A DNA stretch of 7,049 nt from the NCBI GenBank assembly GCA_007571095.1, contig RKSB01000104.1, positions 1 through 7,049 on the forward strand. The letters run 5' to 3'. Under the pieces are notes generated by a model that was not told where the DNA came from, searched no databases, and saw only the letters and a list, made by a program, of their open reading frames with translations. A program made the position numbers and the translations under genes. Source of the DNA: K189A clade bacterium (GTDB lineage: Bacteria > Pseudomonadota > Gammaproteobacteria > Pseudomonadales > Azotimanducaceae). Below are positions 5,613 through 7,049 of the stretch, in pieces; within the stretch, counting starts at the first letter, position 1; every line of letters starts with the position of its first letter.

Positions 5613-6882
5613 AACTCGCCTTTTGCAGTTCCGCTTTCACTCGAATTTCCAGATTCTCAAGAGGGATTAACTCTTGAACAGCATCTTCACGCAACAGTTT
5701 GAGCGAAACCCCGCCTGACTGAACTTCTTCCTCTCCCAGCAACAGTGCCAACAGCGCGCCGCTACGGTCTGCCTGCTTCATGGCGGACTTTATTTTAACC
5801 GAGCCGGCGGAGCAAACAACGCGTTTGTGCGGAAATGCCTTCCTGAGCCTGCGAGCCAACTGAAGAAGCTGCGAATACAGGCTTTGCTCGAGAGCCAGCA
5901 AATAAATATCAGCGGTGGTGGCGGGTTCACTCAGGCTTACCATGGAAGCCAGCCGATCCATGCCCAGAGCAAAGCCGACGGCGGGTGTCGGCGGGCCGCC
6001 CAGAAGTTCGGACAGGTCGTCATAGCGACCGCCCGCACATACCGCGTTTTGTGCTCCCAACTGATCGGTTGTCCACTCAAATGCGGTTCTGGTGTAGTAA
6101 TCAAGGCCTCGTACAATTCGAGGATTGACCTCAAACGGAATTTCAAGGTCCTTCAACAGACGACAGAGGCGATCAAAATGATCGGCAGAGTCCCGATCCA
6201 GAAAATCGAGAATAACCGGTGCTCCGGCGAGAGCTTCCTGCGTTTGCGGATTTTTGCTGTCCAGAACCCGCATCGGATTGATGTCTATCCGTTCTCGGCT
6301 CAAAGGGTCAATGTCCTGTCTGTGCCGATGGAGGTAGTCGACCAGAGCACGGCTGTAAGCCTGCCTTGAGGGCAGAGTACCCAGGCTGTTGATCTCCAGA
6401 GTGACCAGATCACTCACTCCCAGAGCTCGCCAGAAACACCAGCACAGTTCCAACAATTCTGCGTCTATGTCCGGTGCGGCTACACCTGTGGCCTCAACGC
6501 CGAGTTGACTGAACTGACGATAGCGGCCTTTCTGGGGCCGTTCGTGCCGAAACATTGGGCCTGAATACCAGAGTCTGGACAGCTTGTCGGCGATCAGCCT
6601 GTGCTCAATGGACGCCCGCAGGCAGCCGGCGGTGCCCTCAGGCCTCAACGTCAGACTGTCGCCGTTGCGATCGGTGAAGCTGTACATCTCCTTGCTCACC
6701 AGATCGCTGCTTTCGCCTGCCGAACGGGCAAAGAGTTCGGTCGGTTCAAGTATCGGCAGACGTATTTCTCGGTAACCGAAGCCATACAACTGCTCTTGCA
6801 TTCGGCTTTCCATGAACTGCCAGAGGGGAGTTTCCGCCGGCAGCAGGTCGCGCATTCCCCGAATGCCCCGGAATTTACTCAC
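5611..6882 (-). CDS. hisS: Histidyl-tRNA synthetase
   Basis: A class II aminoacyl-tRNA synthetase that charges tRNA-His in the cytoplasm, normally a homodimer. With GTG at 6882 it has 423 residues (E. coli 424). The N-terminus carries F-R-G-I-R-G-M-R-D, equivalent to A-I-R-G-M-N-D in E. coli. Motif 1 is around the L-P-I-L-E-P turn (about 42-47), followed by T-L-R-P-E-G-T (78-84). Motif 2 is M-F-R-H-E-R-P-Q with R-Q-F-S-Q-L-G-V-E (about 110-131). The His-specific V-R-G-L-D-Y-Y motif is at 257-263, G-G-R-Y-D-D-L near 285, and motif 3 is G-F-A-L-G-M-D-R-L (303-311). The C-terminal anticodon-binding domain (about 324-423) contains K-Q-A-D-R-S-G-A and L-L-G-E-E-E. GTG at 6882 is preferred over TTG at 6888 because AGGAG lies 7 bases before the GTG but only 1 base before the TTG. 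It is the first recognisable gene of the conserved hisS-yfgM-bamB-der block. Confidence 0.98.
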   Translation of the reverse strand: MSKFRGIRGMRDLLPAETPLWQFMESRMQEQLYGFGYREIRLPILEPTELFARSAGESSDLVSKEMYSFTDRNGDSLTLRPEGTAGCLRASIEHRLIADKLSRLWYSGPMFRHERPQKGRYRQFSQLGVEATGVAAPDIDAELLELCWCFWRALGVSDLVTLEINSLGTLPSRQAYSRALVDYLHRHRQDIDPLSRERIDINPMRVLDSKNPQTQEALAGAPVILDFLDRDSADHFDRLCRLLKDLEIPFEVNPRIVRGLDYYTRTAFEWTTDQLGAQNAVCAGGRYDDLSELLGGPPTPAVGFALGMDRLASMVSLSEPATTADIYLLALEQSLYSQLLQLARRLRKAFPHKRVVCSAGSVKIKSAMKQADRSGALLALLLGEEEVQSGGVSLKLLREDAVQELIPLENLEIRVKAELQKAS

Positions 6883-7049
6883 ACTCAAACTCCTGTGATC
6901 CTGCGAAAACCAGACTCTTGCTTTGCAATGCTGGGGATACCAGTCTACCTGAAAGCCCGTCTTCGTTATCGGCCATCCGACTCGGCTCTCTTTGTTCTGA
7001 CGCCTGAACCCTGTTCGACGGCCATTTGGCAGCCGAAAAGCCAGTCCTT
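6883..7049. other. Window edge upstream of hisS, no gene identified
   Basis: In E. coli ispG would be expected here, but I see no IspG C-terminus. On the minus strand one frame entering from the edge stops with TAA at 6968-6966 after 27 codons (end ...R-A-E-S-D-G-R). A second stays open to a TAA at 6877-6875 that overlaps the hisS start by 8 bases. The hisS frame itself is also open to the edge. On the plus strand a frame from ATG at 6928 runs off the edge without a good ribosome binding site. None resembles a known family to me, so which, if any, is the tail of the upstream gene is undecided. I found no convincing hisS promoter here. Confidence 0.4.
6890..6894 (-). promoter_or_regulatory. 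Ribosome binding site that decides the hisS start
   Basis: AGGAG on the minus strand at 6894-6890 is 7 bases before GTG at 6882. The in-frame TTG at 6888 would be only 1 base away, which is too close for initiation. The start is therefore the GTG. Confidence 0.8.

Noticed and set aside
5827..6369. Plus-strand open frame of 180 codons
   Set aside because: It is antisense to the hisS catalytic core, with no motif or ribosome binding site.
6928..7049. Plus-strand frame from ATG running off the right edge
   Set aside because: Only 40 codons are visible, with no ribosome binding site or family similarity; it is probably antisense to whatever precedes hisS.

Overview
The window carries seven complete genes, all on the minus strand and closely packed, with short gaps and no mobile element, CRISPR array or RNA gene that I can recognise. 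In the direction of transcription (right to left) they are hisS, a yfgM-like gene, bamB, der, a 1-Cys peroxiredoxin of the Prx6 type, and two adjacent genes for thioredoxin-fold proteins of the DsbA / kappa-class GST / 2-hydroxychromene-2-carboxylate (HCCA) isomerase superfamily. The order hisS-yfgM-bamB-der is a conserved block of Gammaproteobacteria (E. coli has it), so the host is most likely a gammaproteobacterium. The mid-to-high GC look of the codons and the divergence from E. coli suggest it is not an enteric bacterium; I cannot name a genus.

Right edge (6883-7049): upstream of hisS, with nothing identifiable. Region 4798-6882: hisS (histidyl-tRNA charging), a 117-base gap with a good candidate sigma70 promoter, then yfgM (inner-membrane TPR protein associated with the Sec translocon). 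Region 2109-4771: bamB (outer-membrane lipoprotein of the BAM machine) and der (double-GTPase ribosome assembly factor), separated by 2 bases. This half is housekeeping: translation, ribosome assembly, secretion and outer-membrane protein assembly. Region 4-2026: a peroxiredoxin with its own strong ribosome binding site and a candidate promoter at the der/prx junction, followed after 95 bases by two diverged paralogues of the kappa-GST/HCCA-isomerase type that overlap by 4 bases. This half looks like an accessory thiol-redox or glutathione module attached to the end of the conserved block.

No dramatic unknown system is visible. The most interesting points are the tandem, translationally overlapping pair of CXXC-less thioredoxin-fold proteins beside a 1-Cys peroxiredoxin (a possible glutathione-dependent relay), the off-consensus first G domain of Der, and the very high share of non-ATG starts: six of the seven genes appear to begin at GTG or TTG. 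I moved four starts inward from the longest open frame (hisS, bamB, prx and the last gene) on ribosome-binding-site, overlap or family-alignment grounds.
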